From: a virus
DNA: 64,000 nucleotides
IMG/VR virus record: IMGVR_UViG_3300021185_002167
Span: 1 to 64,000 of that record
Direction: 5' to 3' (one strand)
The first letter of the stretch is position 1, and the number at the start of each line of letters is the position of its first letter. The notes below the pieces were generated by a model. It saw only the letters and a program-made list of their open reading frames with translations, had not been told where the DNA came from and did not search any database. The translations under genes and the position numbers were made by a program. Below, piece by piece: positions 9,432-18,205 of this stretch.

Positions 9432-11141
9432 ATGGCATTTCAAGTATCACCAGGCGTTCAGGTCAATGAGATCGACGCTACGAATGTAGTCCCAGCAGTA
9501 TCAACCAGCATTGGTGGATTTGCAGGAGCATTCAACTGGGGTCCTGTAGACCAAGTGATTACAGTAGGTTCAGAAAACGAACTTGCTTCAACATTTGGCG
9601 CTCCAGACGATTCCACAGCTAAATACTTCTTAGTAGCAGCATCTTTTCTTAAGTATGGCAATGCTCTAAAAGTAGTTCGAGTAGCTTCCGGTCATTTAAA
9701 CGCGACCGCGCAAGGTACAGGACAGCTGATAAAAAATGATGAAGATTATGTGAATAATTACGCTGACGGAAGTCTAGCCTTTGGTAATTGGGCAGCTAAA
9801 CATCCAGGAGTACTGGGTAATAGCATTAAGGTATCAATGGTTTCACAAGGTATATCAACGTATACTGACTGGACCTATGCTGACAACTTTGATGGCGCAC
9901 CGGGAACATCAACAGCAGCAACTGCAGTAGGAGTCACTAATGACGAACTACACGTAGCTGTTATAGATGAAGACGGCGCTATTTCAGGAACAGCTGGTAC
10001 TATATTAGAAACTTTTGGTTTCTTATCTCAAGCATCAGACGCAAAGAAAGACGACGGCACAACTAACTATTATAAAGATGTTATTAACAATCAGTCTAAT
10101 TATATTAGATGGATTGACCATGACACTAACTTATCTGAAGCAGGATTTACTTTAGCAGCAGCTAAAGCAGCTAATACTAATTCAGAAGGAGTAAGTACAT
10201 TTAATACTCATACTGCAGCTCTCGAAGCTTCACTTTCAGGTGGAACAGACGATAACGCTCCAACAACTGGAGAAATTGCATTAGGGTATGACTTATTAGA
10301 AGATGGCGAAACAGTAGATGTAAATCTATTATTTGCTTCTCCTGATGTCGATGGTTCAACAACAATTGCTAACGATTTAATATCAATAGTCAACAGTCGT
10401 AAAGATTGTATGGCTTTTGTATCGCCACCAATTGATGATTCAGTAAACACTTCAACACCACACACTGATGTTTTAGTTTTTGCAGACGCATTAACATCTA
10501 CTTCTTACGCTTCATGTGACTCAGGCGCAGTCTATGTATACGACAAATATAACGACGTATATAGATGGATTGGAGCTGCAGGTCATCACGCAGGATTATG
10601 TGCTAATACTGATTCAGTAGCAGATGCATGGTTCTCACCAGCAGGCGTAAATAGAGGTCAATTGTTAGGCATAACTAAATTAGCATACAATCCTACTAAA
10701 GCACAAAGAGACGCTTTATATAAAGGCAGAGTTAATCCATTAGTATCACTACCTGGACAAGGTACAATATTATTTGGTGACAAAACTTTATTAAGCAGAC
10801 CTTCAGCTTTTGATAGAATTAATGTTAGACGACTCTTCATCGCATTAGAGAAAGCGGTTAGCACAGCAGCTAAAGCGCAACTATTCGAGTTTAACGACGA
10901 ATTTACAAGAGCACAGTTCAGAAATTTAGTTGAACCGTTCTTAAGAGACGTCAAAGGTAGACGTGGACTTACAGACTTTTCAGTAGTTTGTGACGAAACT
11001 AACAACACTAGCGCAGTGATTGATGGTAATAAATTTGTAGCTGATATCTTTATCAAGCCTAACAGATCTATTAACTTCATAACATTGAGCTTTGTAGCAA
11101 CGAGATCCGGAGTTGAATTCTCCGAGATTTCAGGTTCATAG
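9432..11141 (+). CDS. 18: gp18-like contractile tail sheath protein
   Basis: 569 residues, within the marine T4-like range (T4 gp18 is 659). Start MAFQVSPGVQVNEIDATNVVPAVSTS and the block VGGFAGAFNWGPV-like are typical of sheath N-termini; the C-terminal domain has LNINVRRLF-type (FDRINVRRLFIALEKAV) and FNDEFTRAQFRN..EPFLRDVKGRRGL, followed by FIKPNRSINFITL. It polymerises around the tube and contracts on infection. AGAGGA precedes the ATG. Codons are richer in GC than the accessory genes, as expected of an abundant structural protein. Confidence 0.93.
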   Translation: MAFQVSPGVQVNEIDATNVVPAVSTSIGGFAGAFNWGPVDQVITVGSENELASTFGAPDDSTAKYFLVAASFLKYGNALKVVRVASGHLNATAQGTGQLIKNDEDYVNNYADGSLAFGNWAAKHPGVLGNSIKVSMVSQGISTYTDWTYADNFDGAPGTSTAATAVGVTNDELHVAVIDEDGAISGTAGTILETFGFLSQASDAKKDDGTTNYYKDVINNQSNYIRWIDHDTNLSEAGFTLAAAKAANTNSEGVSTFNTHTAALEASLSGGTDDNAPTTGEIALGYDLLEDGETVDVNLLFASPDVDGSTTIANDLISIVNSRKDCMAFVSPPIDDSVNTSTPHTDVLVFADALTSTSYASCDSGAVYVYDKYNDVYRWIGAAGHHAGLCANTDSVADAWFSPAGVNRGQLLGITKLAYNPTKAQRDALYKGRVNPLVSLPGQGTILFGDKTLLSRPSAFDRINVRRLFIALEKAVSTAAKAQLFEFNDEFTRAQFRNLVEPFLRDVKGRRGLTDFSVVCDETNNTSAVIDGNKFVADIFIKPNRSINFITLSFVATRSGVEFSEISGS

Positions 11142-11153
11142 GAGGATTAGAAA

Positions 11154-11681
11154 ATGGCAATATTAGGCGTAGATGATTTTAAATCAAAACTAGTAGGCGG
11201 TGGAGCGAGATCCAACCTTTTTAAAGTAACTATGAACTATCCAAGTTATGCACAAGGTGATGTTGAACAAACATCCTTTATGTGTAAAACAGCTCAAATG
11301 CCTGCATCAATAATTGCACCTATCCCTGTATTATTCAGAGGTAGAACATTGCAAATTGCTGGTGACAGAACATTCGATCCTTGGACAATTACTGTAATCA
11401 ACGATGTTGATTTTAGTGTTCGTAACTCTATGGAAAGATGGATGAATGGTATTAATAATAATAACTCAAATACAGGATTATCTAATCCTACTGACTATCA
11501 AGCTGATGCAATTGTTGAACAATTGAATAAAGCTGGAGAAGTTACTAAGAGATACGACTTTAGAGGTCTATTCCCTACTAACATTTCTGAGATAGAAGTG
11601 AGTTATGATTCAGAAAATACTATTGAAGAGTTCACTGTTGAATTCCAAGTACAATACTGGGAATCTAACACTACTTCGTAG
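11154..11681 (+). CDS. 19: gp19-like tail tube protein
   Basis: 175 residues, close to T4 gp19 (163). Begins MAILGVDDFKSKLVGGGARSN; conserved FMCKTAQMPAS, VLFRGRTLQIAGDRTFDPWT, RWMNGINNN and the C-terminal YDFRGLFPTNISEI..EFTVEFQVQYWE. It forms the inner tube through which DNA passes. Strong AGGAGG Shine-Dalgarno. A second tube-fold paralogue lies at 17232. Confidence 0.93.
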   Translation: MAILGVDDFKSKLVGGGARSNLFKVTMNYPSYAQGDVEQTSFMCKTAQMPASIIAPIPVLFRGRTLQIAGDRTFDPWTITVINDVDFSVRNSMERWMNGINNNNSNTGLSNPTDYQADAIVEQLNKAGEVTKRYDFRGLFPTNISEIEVSYDSENTIEEFTVEFQVQYWESNTTS

Positions 11682-11684
11682 GTA

Positions 11685-11692
11685 TATAAATA
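11685..11692 (+). promoter_or_regulatory. Late promoter for the portal/prohead genes
   Basis: TATAAATA immediately after the gene 19 stop; predicted start near 11698, just before a leader hairpin. Confidence 0.75.
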
Positions 11693-11701
11693 ATATTAGA
11701 C

Positions 11702-11722
11702 GAGGGGATATAATGTCCCCTC
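11702..11722 (+). other. Leader hairpin of the portal transcript
   Basis: GAGGGGA and TCCCCTC form a perfect 7-bp stem with a 7-nt loop, starting about 4 nt after the predicted late transcription start. No U-tract follows, so it is more likely a 5' stabilising or regulatory structure than a terminator. Confidence 0.6.
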
Positions 11723-11742
11723 CGATAATGTGAGGAATAAAA

Positions 11743-13248
11743 ATGGCCGAATTATTTGGTTTCGAAATCAATAGAAAAACATCAAAGAGCAAGGAGCTTC
11801 TTCCTTCCTTTGTACCCAATACTGATGAGGACGGCGCAGGCGTTGTTCAAGCAGGCGGTCACTTTGGCGCTTACGTTGATATGGACGGCGACAAAGTTAA
11901 GAATGAAGTTGAATTAATTTATAAGTATAGAGATATATCAGCTCAGCCAGAGTGCGATGCTGCTATTGAAGATATTATAAATGAATCAATTGTTGGAGAT
12001 CATGATGAGGCTCCAGTTAATATAATATTAGATGAATTAGAAATTTCAGATAAATTAAAAGAAGCAGTTAAACATGAGTTTGATCAAGTATTAAAGCTTT
12101 TAAACTTTAATGCATATGCTCATGACATATACAGAAAATGGTATGTAGATGGTAGATTACCATATCATATTATAATAGACAATAAGAATCCTAAGAAAGG
12201 TATACAAGAGTTACGTTATATCGATCCTACCAAATTAAAGAAGGTGAAAGAGATCGAAGAAAAGACTGACCCTAAGACTGGAGCTAAGATTATAACAAAT
12301 CAAGAAGAGTTTTTTGTATTTGAAGACAAACAAATGATAGGTAATGAGCAAGGAATTAAAATATTCCCTGAAGCAATTGCTTATTGTACATCTGGTATAA
12401 TGGACCCAGGTAGGAAAAAAATATTATCTTATCTACATAAAGCATTAAAACCAGTTAACCAATTAAGAATGATGGAAGACTCATTGGTAATCTATAGGAT
12501 ATCAAGAGCTCCAGAACGTAGAATATTCTATATTGATGTTGGTAACTTACCTAAAGGTAAAGCTGAAGAATACCTAAGAGGTATTATGAATCAGTATAGA
12601 AACAAGTTAGTATATGATGCTAACACTGGTGATATTAAAGACGATAAAAAACATATGAGTATGTTAGAAGATTTCTTCTTACCACGAAGAGAAGGTGGAA
12701 GAGGAACTGAAATCACAACATTACCTGGTGGAGAAAACCTAGGTCAAATAGATGATATAGTATATTTTCAAAAGAAACTATATAAATCTTTAAATGTACC
12801 AGTTAATAGATTAGAACAAGAAGCTCAGTTTAGTCTTGGAAGAACATCCGAGATAACAAGAGACGAAGTCAAGTTTAAGAAGTTTATTGATAGGTTGAGA
12901 AAAAGATTCTCTGACTTATTCATGCAATTACTTAAAACACAACTCTTACTTAAAGGTGTTATTACCAAAGAAGATTGGAAAACATGGAAAGAAAGTATTG
13001 CTTTTAATTATATAGAAGACAACTACTTTTCAGAGTTAAAACAATCTGAAATGTTAAGAGAAAGATTCGATATGCTAGGTTCTCTCGATGAGTACGTAGG
13101 TAAATACATATCAAATGAATGGATACGTAAAAACGTATTAAGATTCTCAGACGATGAAATTGAAGAAATGCAAAAACAAATCGATCAAGAGAATAAAGAT
13201 GGTGAAAACGAAGTACCAGATGGCGATGACCCACGTTGGGATGGTTAA
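11743..13248 (+). CDS. 20: gp20-like portal vertex protein
   Basis: 501 residues (T4 gp20 is 524). Typical blocks: MDGDKVKNEVELIYKYRDIS, ECDAAIEDIINESIV, RYIDPTKLKKV, PGRKKILSYLHKALKPVNQLRMMEDSLVIYRISRAPERRIFYIDVGNLP, PRREGGRGTEI and LNVPVNRLEQEAQFSLGRTSEI. It forms the dodecameric portal that nucleates prohead assembly and is the packaging channel. The C-terminus is acidic. GTGAGGA precedes the ATG. Confidence 0.94.
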   Translation: MAELFGFEINRKTSKSKELLPSFVPNTDEDGAGVVQAGGHFGAYVDMDGDKVKNEVELIYKYRDISAQPECDAAIEDIINESIVGDHDEAPVNIILDELEISDKLKEAVKHEFDQVLKLLNFNAYAHDIYRKWYVDGRLPYHIIIDNKNPKKGIQELRYIDPTKLKKVKEIEEKTDPKTGAKIITNQEEFFVFEDKQMIGNEQGIKIFPEAIAYCTSGIMDPGRKKILSYLHKALKPVNQLRMMEDSLVIYRISRAPERRIFYIDVGNLPKGKAEEYLRGIMNQYRNKLVYDANTGDIKDDKKHMSMLEDFFLPRREGGRGTEITTLPGGENLGQIDDIVYFQKKLYKSLNVPVNRLEQEAQFSLGRTSEITRDEVKFKKFIDRLRKRFSDLFMQLLKTQLLLKGVITKEDWKTWKESIAFNYIEDNYFSELKQSEMLRERFDMLGSLDEYVGKYISNEWIRKNVLRFSDDEIEEMQKQIDQENKDGENEVPDGDDPRWDG

Positions 13249-13263
13249 TGGGACAAGAGTTTT

Positions 13264-13271
13264 TATAAATA
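13264..13271 (+). promoter_or_regulatory. Late promoter for prohead core genes
   Basis: TATAAATA in the gap after gene 20; predicted start near 13277, 15 nt ahead of the small 67-like gene. Confidence 0.7.
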
Positions 13272-13291
13272 TATAAACAAGGTAGAAAAAA

Positions 13292-13465
13292 ATGAATACA
13301 AATGAATTGATTAAAAATTTAAATGATGGCGATAACGTTAATGCCAATAAACAGTTTAATACTATAATGGCAGATAAAATGACTGCCGCTATGGATGCTA
13401 AAAAGATAGAAATAGCATCTAGCTTGAATCAGGTAAATGCTGATTCTAACACAAACGAGGAATAA
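13292..13465 (+). CDS. 67: gp67-like small prohead core protein
   Basis: 57 residues: begins MNTNELIKNLNDGDNVNA, has a helical middle ending DAKKIEIASSLN, and an Asn/Asp/Glu tail. The DAKK(I/V)EIASSL segment resembles small prohead core proteins of marine T4-like phages, and the position between genes 20 and 21 is that of T4 gene 67. The start has AAGGTAGA upstream. Identity rests mainly on synteny; the coding nature is supported by the late promoter and clean spacing. Confidence 0.65.
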   Translation: MNTNELIKNLNDGDNVNANKQFNTIMADKMTAAMDAKKIEIASSLNQVNADSNTNEE

Positions 13466-13471
13466 TAATCC

Positions 13472-13696
13472 GTGCTATCATTTGTTGAATTAAGAGAAAA
13501 AGTTAAGCTTAAAGGCGGCGAAAAACAAGTCAAGTCTTATAAAGCTGGTAAACGAAAAGACAAAGAAGTTATCCTTACTAAAAAGGGTAACAATTTTGCT
13601 GTTTACGTAGATAGCGAACTTCTCGATAACGACTTCAAAACAGAAAAAGAAGCCGAAAAAGCAGCAAATGATATGTTAAAACTACTAGGTATCTAA
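13472..13696 (+). CDS. 68: gp68-like prohead core protein (GTG start)
   Basis: 74 residues from a GTG. Lys-rich (KVKLKGGEKQVKSYKAGKRKDKEV) with a small beta/helix domain (NFAVYVDSELLDNDFKTEKEAEKAANDMLKLL). Position between 67 and 21 matches T4 gene 68. Its N-terminus MLSFVELRE|K has an L-x-E site like those cut by the prohead protease, fitting a core protein. AGGAATAAT lies just upstream. The stop abuts the gene 21 ATG directly. Confidence 0.6.
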   Translation: MLSFVELREKVKLKGGEKQVKSYKAGKRKDKEVILTKKGNNFAVYVDSELLDNDFKTEKEAEKAANDMLKLLGI

Positions 13697-14356
13697 ATGA
13701 AATTAATAACTGAATACGTAGAAAACAACTTAGATGTAATATGCGAAGCTAAGAAAGATGGCGAGAAAAGCTATTTTATCGAAGGTGTGTTTATGCAATC
13801 TAATAAAAAGAACAGAAATGGTCGTATATACGAAAAGAAAACTATGGAAAAAGCCGTAGAAAAATATATGGTCGAACAAGTTAGAACAGGGAGAGCTGTT
13901 GGAGAGTTAAATCATCCAGAAGGACCAACAGTTAACCTTGATAAAGTTTCACACAAAATCACAGATCTGCATTGGCAGGGAAATGATGTTGTAGGAAAGG
14001 CATCAATACTTAAAACCCCTATGGGAAAAATAGTCGAAGGACTACTCGAAGGTGGAGTTAAGCTTGGTGTATCAAGTCGTGGTATGGGAAGTCTTGTATC
14101 GAAGAATGGCGCTCAATATGTGGGAGATGACTTTATGTTATCAACTGTAGATATTGTTCAAGACCCTTCAGCTCCGTCGGCATTTGTCAACGGAATTATG
14201 GAAGGTGTTGAATGGGTATGGGATAATGGGCTAATTCGTCAACAAGATATTGAAGAAATTGAGACTGAAATAAGAAGCGCTCCTCGCAAAAATTTGCAAG
14301 AAGCTGAAATAAGAGCTTTTAAGAATTTCCTCTCTAAATTAAATCTAAAATCATAG
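13697..14356 (+). CDS. 21: gp21-like prohead protease
   Basis: 219 residues (T4 gp21 is 212). Serine protease of the herpesvirus-assemblin-like prohead family: NGRIYEKKTME, GELNHPEGPTV (candidate catalytic His73), VKLGVSSRGMGS (candidate Ser126/127) and STVDIVQDPSAPSAFVNG. It matures the head by cutting after Glu in (L/I)-x-E sites in scaffold, capsid and internal proteins; such sites are visible in gp23 and in the 48.7-60 kb cluster of this window. Confidence 0.92.
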   Translation: MKLITEYVENNLDVICEAKKDGEKSYFIEGVFMQSNKKNRNGRIYEKKTMEKAVEKYMVEQVRTGRAVGELNHPEGPTVNLDKVSHKITDLHWQGNDVVGKASILKTPMGKIVEGLLEGGVKLGVSSRGMGSLVSKNGAQYVGDDFMLSTVDIVQDPSAPSAFVNGIMEGVEWVWDNGLIRQQDIEEIETEIRSAPRKNLQEAEIRAFKNFLSKLNLKS

Positions 14357-14368
14357 GAGACTATTATT

Positions 14369-15514
14369 ATGTCAGACGACGTTTTAAATAACGCTGAAGA
14401 AGTAGTAGAAACTGTTGAAGTTGAGCAAGAGCTTGTTGAAAATGAAAATATTTTAGACGAGGGAAAGCAAGAAGAAACTTATGGCAATGACAAGAAAAAG
14501 GTCAATGCTAGTAAGAAAAACGAAAGCGAAGAAGAAGAGGTTGACGAAGAAGACGATGAAGAGGAGATGAAAGAATCTGCTCCTAAAGTCGAAACCCCTA
14601 AAACTAAAGCTGGAGTAATTCAAGCAGCAGTAGATATGCTAAAAGCAGCAAAAAAAGAAGACGCGCAAAAGATGTTTGCAAAGTTAGTTACTATTGATGG
14701 TGAATCTGATTCATTAAAAACCGGCGATGACGCAGCTAACGCTGTGAAAGGCAAAATGGCAGAACCTAAAGCGAAAGCTAAGGTCGAGTCAATGGATTTT
14801 GACGAAGATATTGATGCAATCATCAAAGAGGAAGCTACACTTTCAGACGGATTCCGTGGAAAAGCCTCAGCAATTTTTGAAGCAGTACTTACAAGTAAGT
14901 TAAGCGAAGAAGTTGAGAGACTAGAAGCAGAATATGCGCAAAATTTAGAAGAAGAAGTATCGGAAGTTCAATCTTCATTAGTAGAAAAGGTAGATTCATA
15001 CCTTAACTACGTAGTTGAAGGATGGATGGAAGAGAATAAACTACAAGTTGAAACAGGTCTTAGGACTGAAATCGCTGAAGAGTTTATGACTTCTCTACAG
15101 TCAGTGTTCAAAGAACACTATATAGAAGTACCAGAAGGTAAAGTTGACTTAGTTGATGAACTCAGCGAACAAGTTACTGAACTCGAAGAAACTTTAAACA
15201 AAACCACAGAAGATAATATCAAACTACATAATTCAGTTCAATCTCACGAAAGAGCTTCAGTAGTAAGAGAACAATCTTCAGGGCTTGCAGAAACAGAAGC
15301 TGAGAAATTAGCATCTTTAGTAGAAGATATAGAATTCGATAGCAAAGATAACTTTGAAATGAAAGTTAAAGTTGTTAAAGAATCATACTTCGCAAAAGAA
15401 GTTACTGAATCAGTTGATGAAGTAGACAGCTTATTAGGAGAAGGAACAGTCGACGTAGACGTTTCAGATTCTATGAGTCAATACACACAAGCTATAACAC
15501 ATTATCAAAAATAA
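14369..15514 (+). CDS. 22: gp22-like prohead scaffold
   Basis: 381 residues, very acidic and helical. N-terminal Glu/Asp-rich tract (about 45-75), Lys/Ala-rich linker, then long predicted coiled coil (LSEEVERLEAEYAQNLEEEV, VDELSEQVTELEETLNKTTEDN). These are features of the T4 core scaffold, which shapes the head and is then degraded by gp21. Located between protease and capsid genes as expected. Preceded by ATAGGAGA. Longer than T4 gp22 (269), in line with marine relatives. Confidence 0.88.
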   Translation: MSDDVLNNAEEVVETVEVEQELVENENILDEGKQEETYGNDKKKVNASKKNESEEEEVDEEDDEEEMKESAPKVETPKTKAGVIQAAVDMLKAAKKEDAQKMFAKLVTIDGESDSLKTGDDAANAVKGKMAEPKAKAKVESMDFDEDIDAIIKEEATLSDGFRGKASAIFEAVLTSKLSEEVERLEAEYAQNLEEEVSEVQSSLVEKVDSYLNYVVEGWMEENKLQVETGLRTEIAEEFMTSLQSVFKEHYIEVPEGKVDLVDELSEQVTELEETLNKTTEDNIKLHNSVQSHERASVVREQSSGLAETEAEKLASLVEDIEFDSKDNFEMKVKVVKESYFAKEVTESVDEVDSLLGEGTVDVDVSDSMSQYTQAITHYQK

Positions 15515-15526
15515 GGGAAACTAAAA

Positions 15527-16852
15527 ATGTTTAACGCAGATAAAAACTTAATGGAAAAATGGGGTCCGGTTCTAAATCACGAATCAGCTCCTGAAATCCA
15601 AGACAATTACAAGAAAGCTGTTACAGCTAGATTGTTAGAAAACCAAGAGGTAAGTCTACAAGAAGAAAGAGCACAAGCACAAGGAAATTATATTTCTGAA
15701 GCTGCAGCACCAAATAACATTGGTGGTGGAAATATTGGAACTTTTGATCCAGTATTAATCTCTTTAGTTCGTAGAGCTATGCCAAACTTAATTGCTTATG
15801 ATATCGCTGGTGTTCAGCCAATGAGTGGACCTACTGGTCTTATCTTCGCAATGAAATCAAAATACTCAACTCAAGGTGGAACAGAGGCTTTATTCAATGA
15901 AGCTGATACTGAATTCACTGGTGTTACTGCACAACAAGCTGATCCAACCGGATTAAGTGGTGTTACAGATGCTGACACTGATGGTACTATTGCAGACGAA
16001 GCTGACACTGTGTCAACATTCGGTACTGGTTTAGCTACTTCAGCTGCAGAAAGACTTGGAGTTGGCGAAAGTGGTGATGGTTCATTCGGTGAGATGGCTT
16101 TCTCAATCGAAAAATCAACTGTTACAGCTAAGTCAAGAGCTCTAAAAGCTGAGTACACAATGGAATTAGCACAAGACCTTAAAGCAGTTCATGGATTGGA
16201 CGCTGAAGGCGAACTTGCTAACATCCTATCAGCAGAAATTCTTGCTGAAATTAACAGGGAAGTTGTTAGAACAATTCTAACTAAAGCTAAAATTGGCGCA
16301 CTTCAAACTTCAACTGCACTAAGTGGTGTATTTGATGTAAACACAGACTCCGACGGAAGATGGATGGTAGAAAGATTTAAAGGTCTTATCATGCAGATCG
16401 AAAGGGAATGTAACGTTATTGCTAAAGAAACAAGACGTGGAAAAGGTAATTTCATTATCTGTTCTTCAGACGTTGCTTCAGCTTTAGCAGCAGCTGGAAT
16501 GTTGGATTATACTCCTGCTCTAGCAGCTAACTTAAATGTTGATGACACAGGTAATACTTTTGCTGGTGTTCTTAACGGACGAGTTAAAGTTTATATCGAT
16601 CCATATGCTACTGTTGACTTTGTATGTGTAGGTTATAGAGGAACAAACCCGTATGACGCTGGTATGTTCTACTGTCCTTACGTACCATTAACAATGGTTA
16701 AAGCAGTTGGTGAGAATGACTTCCAACCAAGAATGGGATTCAAAACAAGGTACGGTATGGTTGCAAATCCATTCGTAGCTGCTGACGGAACTGGCTCAGA
16801 CAGATCTAATCAGTACTTCAGAATCTTCAGAGTTGACGACATTATGGTGTAA
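15527..16852 (+). CDS. 23: gp23-like major capsid protein
   Basis: 441 residues. Hallmarks: LISLVRRAMPNLIAYDIAGVQPMSGPTGLIFAMKSKY, FSIEKSTVTAKSRALKAEYTMELAQDLKAVHGLDAE, RGKGNFIICSSDVASAL, and PFVAADG..NQYFRIFRV. HK97 fold expected. A processing site Y-I-S-E58|A59 matches the gp21 consensus, so the N-terminal 58 residues should be removed on maturation, as the N-terminus of T4 gp23 is. Followed by a strong intrinsic terminator. Confidence 0.96.
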   Translation: MFNADKNLMEKWGPVLNHESAPEIQDNYKKAVTARLLENQEVSLQEERAQAQGNYISEAAAPNNIGGGNIGTFDPVLISLVRRAMPNLIAYDIAGVQPMSGPTGLIFAMKSKYSTQGGTEALFNEADTEFTGVTAQQADPTGLSGVTDADTDGTIADEADTVSTFGTGLATSAAERLGVGESGDGSFGEMAFSIEKSTVTAKSRALKAEYTMELAQDLKAVHGLDAEGELANILSAEILAEINREVVRTILTKAKIGALQTSTALSGVFDVNTDSDGRWMVERFKGLIMQIERECNVIAKETRRGKGNFIICSSDVASALAAAGMLDYTPALAANLNVDDTGNTFAGVLNGRVKVYIDPYATVDFVCVGYRGTNPYDAGMFYCPYVPLTMVKAVGENDFQPRMGFKTRYGMVANPFVAADGTGSDRSNQYFRIFRVDDIMV

Positions 16853-16880
16853 ACCGTAATTAGTTAAATCTAATTCTTTA

Positions 16881-16907
16881 AAGGGACTTTTCGGAGTCCC
16901 TTTTTTT
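16881..16907 (+). terminator. Intrinsic terminator after the capsid gene
   Basis: AAGGGACT and AGTCCCTT form an 8-bp stem with a 6-nt loop, running into a seven-T tract. Confidence 0.88.
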
Positions 16908-16912
16908 ATGTG

Positions 16913-16920
16913 TATAAATA
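16913..16920 (+). promoter_or_regulatory. Late promoter downstream of gene 23
   Basis: TATAAATA directly after the capsid terminator; predicted start near 16926 coincides with the foot of a 7-bp hairpin. Confidence 0.72.
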
Positions 16921-16924
16921 ATAA

Positions 16925-16943
16925 CGTAAGAATAAATCTTACG
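16925..16943 (+). other. 5'-terminal leader hairpin
   Basis: CGTAAGA and TCTTACG form a perfect 7-bp stem with loop ATAAA at the predicted +1 of the late transcript for the 16971 gene. Confidence 0.6.
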
Positions 16944-16970
16944 GACATACACACACACATGGAGGATATT

Positions 16971-17186
16971 ATGTCAAATACAAAATCAGGGTTCGAAATC
17001 AGAGCCGACTTACTACATCAAGCACAAGGCTTGCTAACAGATAATTATCAAAGAGAGGTAGATGCTATTTACGCTCATAACGATAGTTTTCCAAATGATA
17101 AGAAACCTTTACCACTAAGAGAAATTACTGGTGAAGAAGTTATCAGAACTGCAAGACAACTTAACGAGTTCGTAACTGAAAAGTAA
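16971..17186 (+). CDS. Conserved small late protein downstream of gene 23
   Basis: 71 residues beginning MSNTKSGFEIRADLLHQAQGLL, a type I recall as common after the capsid gene of marine T4-like phages; function unknown. The ATG at 16971 is chosen because a near-perfect GGAGGA precedes it; an upstream ATG at 16908 would place the start inside the terminator and promoter. Helical, soluble, no membrane segment. Bounded by its own late promoter and a terminator, so it is a monocistronic late unit. Confidence 0.75.
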   Translation: MSNTKSGFEIRADLLHQAQGLLTDNYQREVDAIYAHNDSFPNDKKPLPLREITGEEVIRTARQLNEFVTEK

Positions 17187-17193
17187 ACATAAC

Positions 17194-17218
17194 GGGGTCT
17201 AACTGACCCCACTAATTT
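17194..17218 (+). terminator. Probable intrinsic terminator
   Basis: GGGGTC-TAACT-GACCCC, 6-bp GC-rich stem with 5-nt loop, followed by ACTAATTTT. The U-tract is short. Confidence 0.6.
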
Positions 17219-17226
17219 TATAAATA
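17219..17226 (+). promoter_or_regulatory. Late promoter, leaderless configuration
   Basis: TATAAATA ends exactly 5 nt before the ATG at 17232, so by T4 spacing the A of the ATG is +1. No Shine-Dalgarno is present between promoter and start. Confidence 0.72.
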
Positions 17227-17231
17227 GATAT

Positions 17232-17702
17232 ATGGCAACTTTAACTACAAACAAAAATTTCTTAAGTCCGGTAGGATTTCAGTTTAAAATTAATAGTACT
17301 CAATATGCAAATATGGAGTATTTCTGTGTTGCTGCAACTTTGCCAGGTATTAATATAACACCTGTTGAACAAGGTTATCGTGGAGTCAATTTAAGATTTA
17401 CAGGTGATAGACTTACATTTGATGACCTAGCGTTACGTATAAATGTAACAGAGAATTTAGAAAACTATATAGAGACATTCAATTGGATGCATAACTTAGC
17501 ACAAGCTGAAAAAAGCGAAGAGTTTAAAGTTGATGCTACACTGCTTGTTCTTTCATCGCATAACAATGTGGTAAAAGAAATAAAATTTAGTGGTGTATTT
17601 CCACAGAGTGTAAGTCCTATAGAGTTTGATTCTCAAGTAGAGAGCGTTGAATACGTTCAAATGGATGTAAGCTTTGCTTATACCAATTTCGAATTTGTAT
17701 AA
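17232..17702 (+). CDS. Tail-tube-fold protein (gp19-like paralogue; position of marine gene 3)
   Basis: 156 residues. The C-terminal pattern KEIKFSGVFPQSVSPIEFDSQ..YVQMDVSFAYTNFEF parallels that of gp19 (FRGLFPTNISEIEVSYDS..EFTVEFQVQYWE), and the N-terminal VGFQFKI..ATLPGINI fits a tube domain. It is probably a tail-tube-related protein such as a tube initiator, terminator or completion factor. Marine T4-like genomes often carry the gene annotated as 3 here, between 23 and uvsY; I cannot confirm homology to T4 gp3. Predicted to be translated from a leaderless late mRNA. Confidence 0.65.
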   Translation: MATLTTNKNFLSPVGFQFKINSTQYANMEYFCVAATLPGINITPVEQGYRGVNLRFTGDRLTFDDLALRINVTENLENYIETFNWMHNLAQAEKSEEFKVDATLLVLSSHNNVVKEIKFSGVFPQSVSPIEFDSQVESVEYVQMDVSFAYTNFEFV

Positions 17703-17758
17703 GATATTTACAAATTCATTAAAATATAATATAATAGATACATAATAAATATAATAGT

Positions 17759-18205
17759 ATGAATAATTTGCAAACAATATTAGAGATGTGGAAAACCGAT
17801 TCGGTTATCGACGAAGTCAACTTAGATGAAACCTCAAGAGATTCAGCCAAACTACATGGCAAATACCTAGAACTACTTTCAATAAACAGAATGAAGCTTA
17901 AAAAAGCTGAGTTAGATTTTAAAGTAGTGCTTAAGGATAAATGGTTACATTACAACGGTAAGATGTCTAAAGAAGACATTGACGATAAAGGATGGGATTA
18001 CGATCCACTTAACGGTCTTACTGTACTTAAAGGCGATATGGATAGATACTATGACGCTGACCCATTGATTCAAGAATGGCAAGCAAAAATCCAATACCTT
18101 GAAGAACTCTGCTCAACTCTTAAAGAGATATTAGAGAACATAAAGTGGAGACATCAAAACATAAAGAACATGATTGAATGGAGAAAATTTACTAGCGGAA
18201 TCTAA
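17759..18205 (+). CDS. uvsY: UvsY recombination mediator
   Basis: 148 residues (T4 UvsY is 137). Helical and charged: LHGKYLELLSINRMKLKKAELDFKVVLKDKWLHYNGKMSKEDI and the WRHQNIKNMIEWRKFTSG end are typical. UvsY loads UvsX recombinase onto gp32-coated single-stranded DNA. It overlaps uvsW by one base, the common uvsY-uvsW pairing. A one-mismatch late box (AATAAATA, 17744-17751) lies upstream; no clear Shine-Dalgarno is visible. Confidence 0.88.
   Translation: MNNLQTILEMWKTDSVIDEVNLDETSRDSAKLHGKYLELLSINRMKLKKAELDFKVVLKDKWLHYNGKMSKEDIDDKGWDYDPLNGLTVLKGDMDRYYDADPLIQEWQAKIQYLEELCSTLKEILENIKWRHQNIKNMIEWRKFTSGI

Noticed and set aside
10658-11080. Long minus-strand open frame opposite gene 18
   Set aside because: Mirror of a conserved sheath gene with no ribosome site or promoter; likewise 29436-29891 opposite gene 44, 33707-34093 opposite gene 43 and 16158-15871 opposite gene 23.
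16908-16970. Longer start for the 16971 gene
   Set aside because: It would begin inside the terminator/late promoter and hairpin; GGAGGA supports the ATG at 16971.
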